Positions 41,701 to 50,618 of a stretch of DNA of 64,000 nt are shown here, in pieces. Source of the DNA: Dyella_B jejuensis (lineage in GTDB: Bacteria; Pseudomonadota; Gammaproteobacteria; Xanthomonadales; Rhodanobacteraceae); contig NZ_JADIKJ010000010.1 of the NCBI RefSeq assembly GCF_044904675.1, positions 124,001 to 188,000 on the forward strand, written 5' to 3'. The notes beneath the pieces are model-generated. The model ran no database searches, was not told the DNA's origin, and was given only the letters and a program-made list of their open reading frames with translations. Every line of letters begins with the position of its first letter. Within the stretch, counting starts at the first letter, position 1. Both the position numbers and the translations under genes were made by a program.

Positions 41701-43782
41701 TTACAAATGTCCCTGGATGAGCTCGTCAGCCAGGCGCGGCAGCTTGTAGACCTTGCGCACCGCAGCTACCAGCGCGGCAGTGTCCACGGCAACCGCACGG
41801 TTATTGCTGCCGTCGTAAACGAAGTCGCCACCCAGCGAGTGAATGTTGCCATCGAAGATCAGGCCGACCGCATGTCCCTGGCGGTCGATCACCGGGCTGC
41901 CGGAGTTGCCGCCGATGATGTCGTTATCGGTGACGAAGTCCATCGGTGTCGACATGTCCAGCGAACTTTGCGCCTTGATCCAGCTATCCGGCAGCTTGAA
42001 CGGATCGGCGCCAGTGGCCCGCTTGTACAAGCCTGCGAAGTGCGTGAATGGCGGCACCGGTGCGCCATTTTCGTTCCAGCCCACCACCTTGCCGTAGGAC
42101 AGGCGCTGCGTGAAGGTCGCATCCGGATAGCTGGACATGCCGTCACGATCAAAACGTGCCTTGGCGATCGTTTCGTTCGCCTTGTCGGTGGGCGCTTTCA
42201 CTTCGTCTTCGTAGGCCTTGCGGATTTTGCGCGATTCCGGATCGACCTCGCGTGCCAACACGATCATCGGGTCGCTGGATGCTTGGATCGCTTTCTCGCC
42301 GCCATCCCACAATTGCTTGCGCACCGCCGGATCGGCCAGCTTGGTGCCGCTGACCAGCTGCTGCGCAAGTTGTTCAGGCGATTGCTTGCCAAGCACTTCG
42401 TGCACGGTCGGATCGTCCGCGCCGAGCGATTGGCGCAAGCGTCCCAGGGACCAGGCCAGCAAGGTCTGCTCGTAGCGCGGGTAAACCGGCACGTTCGACT
42501 CCACGGCTTGCTGCACTGCCGGCAGATTGGCCTCGCGGAAATCCGGCAGGCGTTCGCCGTCAGGCTTGGTGCGTTCGGCTGCGGCGCGCACCAGGATCCG
42601 CGCATCGTTGAACAGCTCGCCGAACTGGCCCAGGCCGATACCGCGCTCCAGCATCATGTAGCGCGTGGAAAGCTGCTGGCCGCGCTGCTGCGCATGCGCC
42701 AGTTCGGTCCATGGATCGCCATATGCCGCGCGCCGCTGCGCCGTGGCGGCCATCCATTGGCGCAATGCGGCGTCCTGCTCCTGCTTGTGCTGCACGAAAT
42801 TATCGTCGGCAAGCGTCTGCAGCCAGCCGTTGTAAACCTTGATCGAATTTTCGATGCCGAATTGCAGCTCTTGCGACTCCTTCGCCTGCTGAGCGCCATC
42901 GCGAGCGTACTGCCATAGCACGCCGCGCAATTCGGAGAGCATGCCGAACACCGGCACTAACTGGAAATCGCGCAAGGCGGACAATTCGGTCCAGGTCAGG
43001 CCGCGACGGGTCGAACCGGGATTGCCGACCACGAAGGTCATGTCACCGGCTTTGGGGCCTTGCGGATCGAACTTGAAAAATTTCGGCGTGTTGGCCGGCT
43101 TGCCGCCGACATACGCGCGGAAGAAGGTGACGTCGAGATCGTAGCGCGGGAAATTGAAGTTGTCCGGATCACCGCCGAAGAACGCGATGCTCTGCTCCGG
43201 CGCAAAAACCAGCCGCACGTCCTGGTAGCGGCGATATTTGTAGAGCGCGTAGCGGCCGCCGTTATAGAGCGTGATCACGTCGCAGCGCCAGGTCTTGGCA
43301 TCGCCATTGACGCAGGACTGCTCCAGCTTGCTGTCCACTTCGCGCTCGGCTTTCACACGCTCGGCCCCGGCCTTGCCGGCGGTGGCCGCATTCACCTGCG
43401 CCGTGACGTCGGTAATGGACTCCAGCTGATTGAGTTCGACATCCGGGCACTTCGGTTCGTCTTCCTGCTTGAGCGCCACGTAGCCATTGGACATGTAGTC
43501 CTCGTGTCCCTTGGATAGCTGCGACAGGCAACTGTTGGCGCAGTGGTGATTGGTCATCACCAGGCCGTTGGCCGATACGAACGAGCCCGAGCATCCCTCC
43601 GCCAGCCGCAAGGCCGCATGCTGCACCAGGTCGATCCATTGCGCGCTGGGCGTGAAACCGTATTCCTGCTGCATCTGCTTGACCGGCAAATGGTCCATGG
43701 TCCACATGCCTTCATTCGCCATCACCGCGCCCGCTCCAGCAGCGAGCAAACCGGCCAGCGCAATACCGAACATCTGCTTCAT
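41701..43782 (-). CDS. S46-family dipeptidyl-peptidase, DPP7-like
   Basis: A 693-residue periplasmic serine peptidase with a signal peptide ending near VMA (residue 22). Family S46 motifs are complete: catalytic His in GLVMTNHHCANSC, Asp in FFGGDPDNFNFPRYDLD and Ser in DIIGGNSGSPVID. The residue 18 positions after the catalytic Ser is Gly (in LIFDGN). In characterised enzymes Gly here marks DPP7 (hydrophobic P1), while Arg marks DPP11 (Asp/Glu P1). It removes dipeptides from peptide N-termini, which fits a proteolytic, peptide-scavenging bacterium that also secretes an S53 protease. It is monocistronic. Confidence 0.94.
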   Translation of the reverse strand: MKQMFGIALAGLLAAGAGAVMANEGMWTMDHLPVKQMQQEYGFTPSAQWIDLVQHAALRLAEGCSGSFVSANGLVMTNHHCANSCLSQLSKGHEDYMSNGYVALKQEDEPKCPDVELNQLESITDVTAQVNAATAGKAGAERVKAEREVDSKLEQSCVNGDAKTWRCDVITLYNGGRYALYKYRRYQDVRLVFAPEQSIAFFGGDPDNFNFPRYDLDVTFFRAYVGGKPANTPKFFKFDPQGPKAGDMTFVVGNPGSTRRGLTWTELSALRDFQLVPVFGMLSELRGVLWQYARDGAQQAKESQELQFGIENSIKVYNGWLQTLADDNFVQHKQEQDAALRQWMAATAQRRAAYGDPWTELAHAQQRGQQLSTRYMMLERGIGLGQFGELFNDARILVRAAAERTKPDGERLPDFREANLPAVQQAVESNVPVYPRYEQTLLAWSLGRLRQSLGADDPTVHEVLGKQSPEQLAQQLVSGTKLADPAVRKQLWDGGEKAIQASSDPMIVLAREVDPESRKIRKAYEDEVKAPTDKANETIAKARFDRDGMSSYPDATFTQRLSYGKVVGWNENGAPVPPFTHFAGLYKRATGADPFKLPDSWIKAQSSLDMSTPMDFVTDNDIIGGNSGSPVIDRQGHAVGLIFDGNIHSLGGDFVYDGSNNRAVAVDTAALVAAVRKVYKLPRLADELIQGHL

Positions 43783-44297
43783 GGCAATCCCCTCTGGAGC
43801 GAAGAGCCATCTGGGCCCTTCGATGCGGCGAGTATGGAATCGTCGTTACAACATAACAACATGACCCGTGGCATACATGGCTACGGGCCCTGCCCTCCTG
43901 GGGCTCGCGGTCCGACACGAGGTGCGGGCCGCTTGCCGCCAGCTCCTGCGGCAGCACCCGCTCGACGGGACAGCCCGCATCGATCTCGACGAAGGCGTCG
44001 GGCAGCGGCCGCACCCGCCGACAGCCTTGCAGCAACGGCCTCCTGCCACCCTGGCCGCGGATAGCTCGTTCGCGCAGCGGCCATGCGTGCCAGACGCAGC
44101 GACAACAGCAGCCGCTTGCGCTGCCTTCATCCGCACATAGGGGAGCAACAACGCGCTGGGGCATTCGATCGCGGCGGTTTCCGCACTGGTCATCCGCAGC
44201 ATGTGATCGACTTGCCGCGAACCCGGCAATCGGGGCAGCGATGGCATGTGCCACCGGATGCCCCCGAGCAGGCCGAATGTGGTTGCAAGCGATGCAG
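43783..44297. other. Region without a confident gene
   Basis: About 500 bp upstream of the S46 gene and downstream of aqpZ. Overlapping frames exist on both strands, with minus-strand pieces such as LPDAFVEIDAGCPVERVLPQ looking protein-like but spread over different frames and without start signals. This could be a decayed gene; I do not recognise a family. Confidence 0.35.
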
Positions 44298-44335
44298 CGC
44301 CAGCGTTCCCCTCAAAGCGGTAAGGAACGCTGGCG
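44298..44335 (-). terminator. Hairpin after aqpZ
   Basis: CGCCAGCGTTCC and its perfect 12-bp complement flank a 14-nt loop, beginning 14 nt after the aqpZ stop codon. A U tract is absent, so it is a terminator-like structure of moderate support. Confidence 0.5.
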
Positions 44336-44349
44336 GGAAACTTGCCAGG

Positions 44350-45090
44350 TCAGGCGTTGCCCAGGCCCGATGGCGCGACGCTCAGGCTGGACTTCGGGAC
44401 GTCTTCGCCCAACAGGTGGCGGAAGACCAGGCCGCCTGCCGCGCCTCCGATCAGCGGCACCACCCAGAACATCCATAGCTGCTGGATTGCCCAGGTGCCC
44501 TGGAACAGCGCCACGCCCGTGCTGCGTGCCGGATTGACGGACGTATTGGTGACCGGGATGCTGATCAGGTGGATCAACGTCAGCGTCAGGCCGATGGCCA
44601 GCGGACCGAAACCCGCCGGTGCGCGGCGATCGGTTGCGCCGTGGATCACGAGCAGGAACATCGCGGTAAGCACGAACTCGCACACCATGCAGGCCTGCAA
44701 TGAATAGCCGCCCGGCGAATGCTCGCCGTAGCCATTGGAGGCGAAGCCGCTGGCCGCCGCGTCGAAACCGGGCTTGCCGCTGGCGATGACATAGATCACG
44801 GCTGCCGCGCCGATCGCGCCGATCACCTGCGACACGATATAGGGCAGCACGTCCTTGCCATCGAAGCGGCCGCCGGCGAACAAGCCAACCGTCACGGCCG
44901 GATTGAAATGCGCCCCGGAAATACCTGCACAGGCGTAGGCCATGGTGACCACGGTAAGGCCGAACGCGAACGCAACGCCAAGGAAGCCGATGCCAAGCCC
45001 CGGGAAAGTCGCCGCAAGCACCGCGCTGCCGCAGCCGCCGAGCACCAGCCAGAAGGTACCGAAAAACTCAGCACACAGTCGTTTGAACAT
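44350..45090 (-). CDS. aqpZ: Aquaporin Z water channel
   Basis: A 246-residue major intrinsic protein with six membrane helices and both pore NPA motifs: ISGAHFNPAVTVG and NTSVNPARSTG. The first helix AEFFGTFWLVLGGCGSAVLA is the AqpZ signature, and the Arg after the second NPA matches water-selective channels. It gives rapid water flux across the inner membrane. ATG 45090 is chosen because GGAG lies 7 nt upstream; an ATG four codons earlier has none. No operon partner is evident. Confidence 0.95.
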   Translation of the reverse strand: MFKRLCAEFFGTFWLVLGGCGSAVLAATFPGLGIGFLGVAFAFGLTVVTMAYACAGISGAHFNPAVTVGLFAGGRFDGKDVLPYIVSQVIGAIGAAAVIYVIASGKPGFDAAASGFASNGYGEHSPGGYSLQACMVCEFVLTAMFLLVIHGATDRRAPAGFGPLAIGLTLTLIHLISIPVTNTSVNPARSTGVALFQGTWAIQQLWMFWVVPLIGGAAGGLVFRHLLGEDVPKSSLSVAPSGLGNA

Positions 45091-45949
45091 GGTCGTCTCC
45101 AATCAATGAAATGGTTAGCGGAATACGCGCTACGTATTTCCTTCTTGCGACGCCTTGCTGCCCCGGCCACGTCGGCAACCGGTGGCTGCCCGCGTATTAC
45201 CACGGGGCCTGCGAATGCGGAAGTGTTGAACCCGTCCCCAGCGGCGTGCGCAGAGCGGGCGATCTTGCTCGATTCACGCCAGGAAAAGGCTCGGACCGGG
45301 ATGAAATTCGCGCTCGTCTTACCGCTCGCAACAAATGGATCGGCGCACCGGGAACCTGTCGCTATCGATGCGCTGCGTCTCGCACCTTCCGACTGGGAAA
45401 AAAATCACAGACTGCACGGCCATGGACAACGAAGCGACATCCTGCACCGCTGGCAGGACGGCAAAGCGTGGGCGCGCACGCCGCGCGGCGAGCGGATCGA
45501 AAGCCGGCGACTGTCACCGACCATTATCGATGCCATGCTCGATGGACAACCGCGTTTTTTATCCGACCTATGGTGTTGCGATCCGATACGTTGGCCTGCG
45601 ACTTTGCGTTACTTCGCAAGGAGTCGGTTGAATATCTGCTCGCCGCGTTGCCGGTGCTGACGGAAGGCGATGGCTGCCTGGTCGTACAGACAATGCCACG
45701 TGGTGCGCCGCTGGCGAACAGGTTTATGCGGACGGCTGGCGGCAGGAGCATGGCTGGAGTTCGGCAGCCATTTCCCGTGCCGGCGCGCTGGTACTTCCAG
45801 ACCTCGTCCAGTTGGGTGCACTTGTTTGCCGCGTCAGGCGGGCACCTGCGCGCGACGCGAGCCTTTGCATCCGATCACGGCAAGGCCGCTCGGTGAGCTT
45901 TGTCCTGCAACGGCCCTGTGCCACCGCGCGACAGGAAATCATGGGCTGC
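45091..45949. other. Long region without a confident gene; possible decayed gene at 45301-45660 (+)
   Basis: About 860 bp between aqpZ and the HU gene, which share a strand. The best candidate is a plus-strand frame from ATG 45301 (119 codons) with a coding-like centre (SDILHRWQDGKAWARTPRGE, then SRRLSPTIIDAMLDGQPRFL). It ends in low-complexity sequence, while another plus frame continues coding-like (RKESVEYLLAALPVLTEGDG...). That is the pattern expected of a frameshifted gene, but no family is recognised and no ribosome site is clear. Confidence 0.3.
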
Positions 45950-45991
45950 AAAAATAAATCGGGATGCGCCATCTCGCGATGACGCATCCCG
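45950..45991 (-). terminator. Intrinsic terminator of the HU gene
   Basis: Read on the minus strand, CGGGATGCG...CGCATCCCG forms a 9-bp stem continued by an inner CATC/GATG stem, followed by ATTTATTTTTG. It begins 40 nt after the HU stop codon, a convincing Rho-independent terminator. Confidence 0.8.
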
Positions 45992-46031
45992 TGGTGTGAC
46001 AGACCGACGCAGCGACCGGCCTGGACGAAGA

Positions 46032-46403
46032 TCAGAGCGCCGCGTCTTTGAGCTTCTTCAGCGGGCGAATCTTGACCTTCACGGTGGCCGGCTTGGCGGC
46101 GAACCACTGCTCTTCCTTCGTGAACGGGTTGATGCCCTTGCGCTTCGGCTTGGCCGGAACATTGACGGCGGTGATCTTCAGCAGACCAGGCAAGGTAAAC
46201 GTGCCGGCGCCCTTCTTATGGATCGAAGCGTGTGCAGCACCTTCCAGCGCGGAGAGCACCGCGCGCACATCCTTGGATGCAACACCCGTCGAATCGGCCA
46301 GGTGAGCAACCAGACCGGACTTGCTCAATGCTTCCTTGATCGGCTTCGGAGCTGCGGCGGCTTTGGGAGCCGTTTTGCCTTTTGCTGCCTTCGTCTTTGC
46401 CAT
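46032..46403 (-). CDS. HU/IHF-family DNA-binding protein with basic N-terminal tail
   Basis: A 123-residue protein. Residues about 1-25 are a Lys/Ala/Pro-rich tail (AKTKAAKGKTAPKAAAAPKP). The rest is an HU fold: KSGLVAHLADSTGVASKDVR forms the helical base and the beta arm region is around GKTNPFT-like KRKGINPFTKEEQWF. HU-type proteins bend and coat DNA. Tailed variants of this kind occur in Xanthomonadales and Burkholderiales and are sometimes called nucleoid or histone-like proteins. It is followed by a strong terminator and appears to be its own transcription unit. Confidence 0.9.
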   Translation of the reverse strand: MAKTKAAKGKTAPKAAAAPKPIKEALSKSGLVAHLADSTGVASKDVRAVLSALEGAAHASIHKKGAGTFTLPGLLKITAVNVPAKPKRKGINPFTKEEQWFAAKPATVKVKIRPLKKLKDAAL

Positions 46404-46542
46404 GGACTACCCCATCGTTATTGGATTGTTGAAATGCCTCTCGGCGAGCAGGAATGTAGGGGAAATTTGCGGCTTCGCCAACTGGCAAATGCAAAAAAAC
46501 GCATAAAAGATGCGTTCAGCGGTGCCCGGCATCACAAAGCCC

Positions 46543-47322
46543 CTATGTAGGCAAGCTTTTTGCCAGCATGAAAAGGGCAACCGCCACGATAACCGCCGCG
46601 AAAAGGACGGTAAGCGCGCCGCGTTTCCTGGACAATTTTTGCGCAGCCAGCATGCCAAGCCAGCCGCCGACGATACCGCCGGCGACGAATTCCCAGGCGA
46701 TCGACCAGGTCACCAGGCCGGACACGGCATAGTTGATCGCCGCGGTAAATCCAAACGCACCCACGCAAAACAATGAGGTGCCCACCGCATCGAGCATGGC
46801 CATGCCGCTGGCGAAGACGAGGCCCGGCACGATCAGGAAGCCGCCGCCGATACCGAAAAAACCCGCCAGTGCGCCGGCGCCCAGGCCCGCAATGCCAAGG
46901 CGTGGATACATGTGCCGCCGTGGATAGCCGGTGCCATCGTGCCCCCGCCTGCCGCGCAGCATCAGCGCGGCGATTGTCAGCATCAGCAACGCGAACAGCA
47001 GCAGCAGACGCCGGCCATCGACCAGCTTGCCCAAGGTGGAACCCAGGAATGCACCGAGCACGCCGGCCGTGGCAAACATGAAAGCCGCGCGCCAGCGGAC
47101 GTTCCCTGTCCTGGCATGTGGAATCAGGTTGGCAAGCGCGTTGGCCGCCACCGCCCATGCACCGGTACCGATCGCGCGATGCGGATCATGCACACCGACC
47201 ACGTATAGCAATAACGGCACGGCCAGGATCGATCCGCCTCCGCCAATCAGCGCCAGCGAAAACCCGACGAGCGATCCGCACAGCACAGTCAGCAGGTCAT
47301 GCGGCAGAGACAAAGCGTGCAC
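46543..47322 (-). CDS. TauE/SafE (TSUP) family membrane permease
   Basis: A 259-residue protein with about eight hydrophobic helices and the two TSUP repeat signatures: GFSLALIGGGGSILAVPLLL early, and GALAGFFGIGGGFLIVPGLV in the second half. The family exports or imports sulfite, sulfoacetate or other organosulfur anions, often linked to sulfur or heavy-metal genes. Here it lies downstream of copB on the same strand with a 128-nt gap. GTG 47322 is given; a TTG at 47313 has a better-placed GAGGTG and may be the true start. Confidence 0.88.
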   Translation of the reverse strand: MHALSLPHDLLTVLCGSLVGFSLALIGGGGSILAVPLLLYVVGVHDPHRAIGTGAWAVAANALANLIPHARTGNVRWRAAFMFATAGVLGAFLGSTLGKLVDGRRLLLLFALLMLTIAALMLRGRRGHDGTGYPRRHMYPRLGIAGLGAGALAGFFGIGGGFLIVPGLVFASGMAMLDAVGTSLFCVGAFGFTAAINYAVSGLVTWSIAWEFVAGGIVGGWLGMLAAQKLSRKRGALTVLFAAVIVAVALFMLAKSLPT

Positions 47323-47450
47323 CTCGGGTTACGCTGGAAGGGGCGCCATTAGAACTCAAGTCCCGGCACCGCGTATAAGCCAGCGCTGCCAGCAATACGA
47401 TGCCAGCGAGTGGGCCGTCGGCATAAAGGCGCGTTTGTTCATCCGTTTTC

Positions 47451-48239
47451 CTAAAGCCAGAAATGCACGCCGGCAACGATCCGCCGGTCGAAGACAGGCT
47501 CCCGGTTTTCCCAGGGAATCTCCATATTCGTGCCGAAACGTCGCATCCATACCACGCCCAAGTAAGGCGCGAATTGCCGGGTAATGTCATAGCGAAGGCG
47601 CAAGCCCAGTTGCGCGTTTGCCGCGTCGCCTCCGATGCGTTGCGCGGTGTCTTGCCGGCTGTACCCGTTAGCTTCGAACTCAGGCTGCAACAGCCAGCGC
47701 TGGGTGAACCGCAAGCTGTACTGCGCACGTACCCGCGCGGCAAGCCGGCCCGAGGCACTGAGGTATGCCGTGGCCTCAAGCTCCACCCAGTAAGGAGCCA
47801 CGCCCGCCACTCCCAGCGCCGCCCAATCCCGGCCTGAACCCTCGCCAAGATCATGCCGGATACCGAACTGGGTATTCCAGAACGCAGCTACGGAATGATT
47901 CCACAGCACTTCCAGATCGCCGCTGTCGATGCGTCCGCGACTGCCATCGCCCTCGCTGCGCAACCATAGCTTATTGCTGTCGTTGCCGTACCATGCCTCG
48001 ACATCCCAGCCAGGTCCACGATTATCGTCGCCATTGGCATATTCCAGTTGATCCACCAGCAGCATGCCGTGGAGCGCGTTGTCGTTCATATCCATGGCCG
48101 GGATGGAGGTCATCTCATGCATGGGCGCAAGCATGGTCGTGTCCGCGGCGTCTTGCGCGGAGACGAGCGTCGGGCCTGCCAGGGCGAGGCAAGCGGCAAG
48201 GAGTTTTCGTCCACGATATCTGTCGCCATGCCTGGTCAT
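47451..48239 (-). CDS. copB: Copper resistance outer-membrane protein CopB
   Basis: A 262-residue PcoB/CopB family protein with a signal peptide ending near VSA. The N-terminal Met-rich, His-containing copper-binding stretch is short here (MLAPMHEMTSIPAMDMND). The family core follows: LLVDQLEYANGDDNRGPGWD, then a beta-barrel with SDAAAFWNTQ-like VAAFWNTQFGIRHDLGEG...YDITRQFAPYLGVVWMRRFG, ending in the terminal aromatic signature HFWL. It is thought to bind or sequester copper at the outer membrane. Its ATG overlaps the copA stop as ATGA, so the two are coupled. Confidence 0.94.
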   Translation of the reverse strand: MTRHGDRYRGRKLLAACLALAGPTLVSAQDAADTTMLAPMHEMTSIPAMDMNDNALHGMLLVDQLEYANGDDNRGPGWDVEAWYGNDSNKLWLRSEGDGSRGRIDSGDLEVLWNHSVAAFWNTQFGIRHDLGEGSGRDWAALGVAGVAPYWVELEATAYLSASGRLAARVRAQYSLRFTQRWLLQPEFEANGYSRQDTAQRIGGDAANAQLGLRLRYDITRQFAPYLGVVWMRRFGTNMEIPWENREPVFDRRIVAGVHFWL

Positions 48240-50002
48240 GCCACCACCACTTCACGGAACATGCCTGCCTGCATGTGAAAAAGCATGTGGCAGTGATAGG
48301 CCCATCGCCCCGGATTATCGGCGCTTACCGCATAGCGGAGCTGCTGCGCCGGCTGCACGTTGATGGTGTGCTTGCGTACCTGGAACTGTCCTTGCGCATC
48401 CTCCAGTTCACTCCACATGCCGTGCAGGTGGATCGGATGGTTCATCATGGTGTCGTTCACCAGCACGATGCGGAGCCGCTCGCCGGTGTTGAAACGAATG
48501 GGACTGGCCTCGGAAAATTTCACGCCGTCGAATGACCACATGTAACGCTCCATGTTGCCGGTCAGGTGCAAAGTGATTTCCCTTTGCGGTTCGCGCGCGT
48601 CGAGGGAGCCGCCGAGCGTGCGTAGATCGGCGTAGGCAAGTACGCGCCGTCCGTTGTCGCGCAAGCCCGCGCCGGGATCGTCCAGGTTCGTGCGGGGATG
48701 AGTTACCCGCATGTCCACGCCGGGAGCGGTGGCAGGCGGCGGGCTGTTTGCGGGCTTAATGTCGCTGGCCGGCATACTGCGCATCGCCATGCCGGGCATG
48801 TCGCGCATGGATTCCATGCCTTGCATGTCCTGCGCGCCATGCGGGCCTGGTGGCATCGCGCCCATCATGTCCTGCGCGCCCAGCCATATGCGCGGCTCAA
48901 GCACCGGCACATCCGCCTCCATGCCGTAGCGTGGCGCCAGCGTTCCGCGCGCGTAACCGCTGCGGTCGATCGATTGCGCAAATACGGTATAGGCGCGCTC
49001 CTCTTGCGGCTCGACCAGCACGTCATAGGTTTCGGCGTTGGCGATACGGAATTCGTCTACCTGAACAGGTTCTACGTCCTGGCCATCGGCGCTGACGATG
49101 GTCATCTTCAGGCCCGGAATGCGCACGTCGAAAAGCGTCATGGCAGAGCCGTTGATGAAGCGCAGACGGATCCGTTCGCCCGGGCGAAACAGTCCCGTCC
49201 AATTGCCCGCTGGCGTGTGACCATTTAGCAGGTAGGTATAGGTGTAAGCCGATACGTCGCTGAGATCGGTGGGATTCATGCGCATGGCGTTCCACATTTT
49301 GCGCATCGCAAACGCTTCGCGCAGCCCTTCCCTGCGGGCATCGCGCATGAAATCGGAGACAGTGGGCAAGTGCGTATCGTAGTAGTCGCTTTGCTGCTTG
49401 AGCCGGGCGAAGATATGGGCGGGATCGTCGTCGGACCAGTCGTTGAGCATCACCACATAGTCGCGCGCAACGGCATGAAGGTCGGGCTGGATCGGTTCGA
49501 TGATCAGGGCACCGAACAGTCCGGTCTGCTCCTGATAGCCCGAATGAGCGTGGTACCAATAGGTCCCCGCTTGCCGCAATTGAAATTGGTAGACGAAAGT
49601 CTCGCCCGGCGCGATGCCGCCAAAGCTGATGCCAGGGACTCCATCCATCTGGAACGGCAGCACGATGCCATGCCAATGGATCGAAGTGGGAACACGCAGC
49701 CGGTTAGTGACGCTCAGTCTCACGTGGCTGCCTTCCTTCCAGCGCAAGGTTGGACCAGGCAGGCGGCCGTTGACGGTGGTGGCAAGACTACGCCTGCCGG
49801 TGTAATTGACCGTGGCCTGGCCGATCTCTAAGGCGAAATCGGTACCCGAGAGCACACTGGCGCCAAACAGGTCCTGTTGCGGAACAAACGCACCGGCAGG
49901 CCGCAACATGCCGAAAGCAGCGGCTGCGCCGCCAATAGCCATGCCTTGCACGAAACGTCGACGCGACATATCGGCCGCGGGCGGCAAACGAAACGGATTC
50001 AT
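48236..50002 (-). CDS. copA: Periplasmic multicopper oxidase CopA
   Basis: A 588-residue multicopper oxidase with a Tat signal (SRRRFVQGMAIGGAAAAFG). Copper ligands are complete: HWHGIVLP and YHAHSGYQE in the first cupredoxin domain, then HPIHLHGM and the type 1 centre YHCHMLFHMQAGM near the C-terminus. A Met-rich insert (about 365-420: MMGAMPPGPHGAQDMQGMES and following) is the extra copper-binding segment of CopA/PcoA. It oxidises Cu(I) to less toxic Cu(II) in the periplasm. ATG 50002 is chosen because the Tat motif follows directly; the frame is open 12 codons further. Confidence 0.95.
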   Translation of the reverse strand: MNPFRLPPAADMSRRRFVQGMAIGGAAAAFGMLRPAGAFVPQQDLFGASVLSGTDFALEIGQATVNYTGRRSLATTVNGRLPGPTLRWKEGSHVRLSVTNRLRVPTSIHWHGIVLPFQMDGVPGISFGGIAPGETFVYQFQLRQAGTYWYHAHSGYQEQTGLFGALIIEPIQPDLHAVARDYVVMLNDWSDDDPAHIFARLKQQSDYYDTHLPTVSDFMRDARREGLREAFAMRKMWNAMRMNPTDLSDVSAYTYTYLLNGHTPAGNWTGLFRPGERIRLRFINGSAMTLFDVRIPGLKMTIVSADGQDVEPVQVDEFRIANAETYDVLVEPQEERAYTVFAQSIDRSGYARGTLAPRYGMEADVPVLEPRIWLGAQDMMGAMPPGPHGAQDMQGMESMRDMPGMAMRSMPASDIKPANSPPPATAPGVDMRVTHPRTNLDDPGAGLRDNGRRVLAYADLRTLGGSLDAREPQREITLHLTGNMERYMWSFDGVKFSEASPIRFNTGERLRIVLVNDTMMNHPIHLHGMWSELEDAQGQFQVRKHTINVQPAQQLRYAVSADNPGRWAYHCHMLFHMQAGMFREVVVA

Positions 50003-50081
50003 GTGATTAACTCCATACGAAACGGGACGCCACCGCACATGTCATGCGACACGGGCGGCCAGGCTGGCCTAGCAGACGGAG

Positions 50082-50471
50082 TTATCGGGCCGCGGGAGGC
50101 CGCAAGGGAGGGAGCGGTTGAAACATGGGCGCGTCGGCGCCGCGCATCGGCATGATCATGGCCGCAAGCGCGATAGGACCGAACCATGCAGGAATGGCGG
50201 CCGGCAGCACGCTGCCGCACAGGGCATGGCAATGGCAATGTGCCTGACTGGCCTCGCCGCAACAGTGACCGGCATGACAATGCTCACGAGCAGTGTGCTG
50301 TGCAACCATCTTCATGCCCGATGCCATCCCTGCCGCATCCTGTACTGAAGCACTGGCGGTCGTCATGGCGGGCTGCGGGAACGAAACAGCGAGCATCAGC
50401 CACGCGAGCAGCGCCACCGCCCGCAGGCAATGTGAAGCGGGACGCGAATGCATGGCAAACAGCAGGGACAT
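50082..50471 (-). CDS. copL: CopL-like Cys/His-rich copper-responsive protein
   Basis: A 129-residue protein that starts with a membrane/signal segment (CLRAVALLAWLMLAVSFPQP). A dense Cys/His cluster follows (TAREHCHAGHCCGEASQAHC, then HCHALCG) with a second hydrophobic stretch after it. Position directly upstream of copA and copB, size and composition match CopL of the Xanthomonas copLAB operon, which is required for copper-induced expression. Assignment rests on context and composition rather than strict homology. The start is uncertain: the frame is open to 50549, and ATG 50471 or 50453 both give a plausible signal segment. Confidence 0.72.
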   Translation of the reverse strand: MSLLFAMHSRPASHCLRAVALLAWLMLAVSFPQPAMTTASASVQDAAGMASGMKMVAQHTAREHCHAGHCCGEASQAHCHCHALCGSVLPAAIPAWFGPIALAAMIMPMRGADAPMFQPLPPLRPPAAR

Positions 50472-50618
50472 GAGGGCAAGCTTATCGCCGCTGTCCGCTA
50501 CGCTCAATCGTCTGCTTGATGAGCGTGCCCATGGTTGCAGGCCAAGCATGGCTTGTCCTTGTCGCCAGCCCGGTTGATCGTGGAAGGCATCGATATCCAG
50601 GCTGCACGAAGAGAGAAA

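Noticed and set aside
45301..45660. Possible chorismate-lyase-like or regulatory protein
   Set aside because: A few residues looked coding but no catalytic motif could be aligned, and the frame ends in low-complexity sequence; kept only as an unassigned region.
47297..47854. A 185-codon minus-strand frame spanning the copB 3' end
   Set aside because: Mostly a shadow of copB; the short hydrophobic tail (LAGIVLLAALAY) has no start codon or ribosome site of its own.
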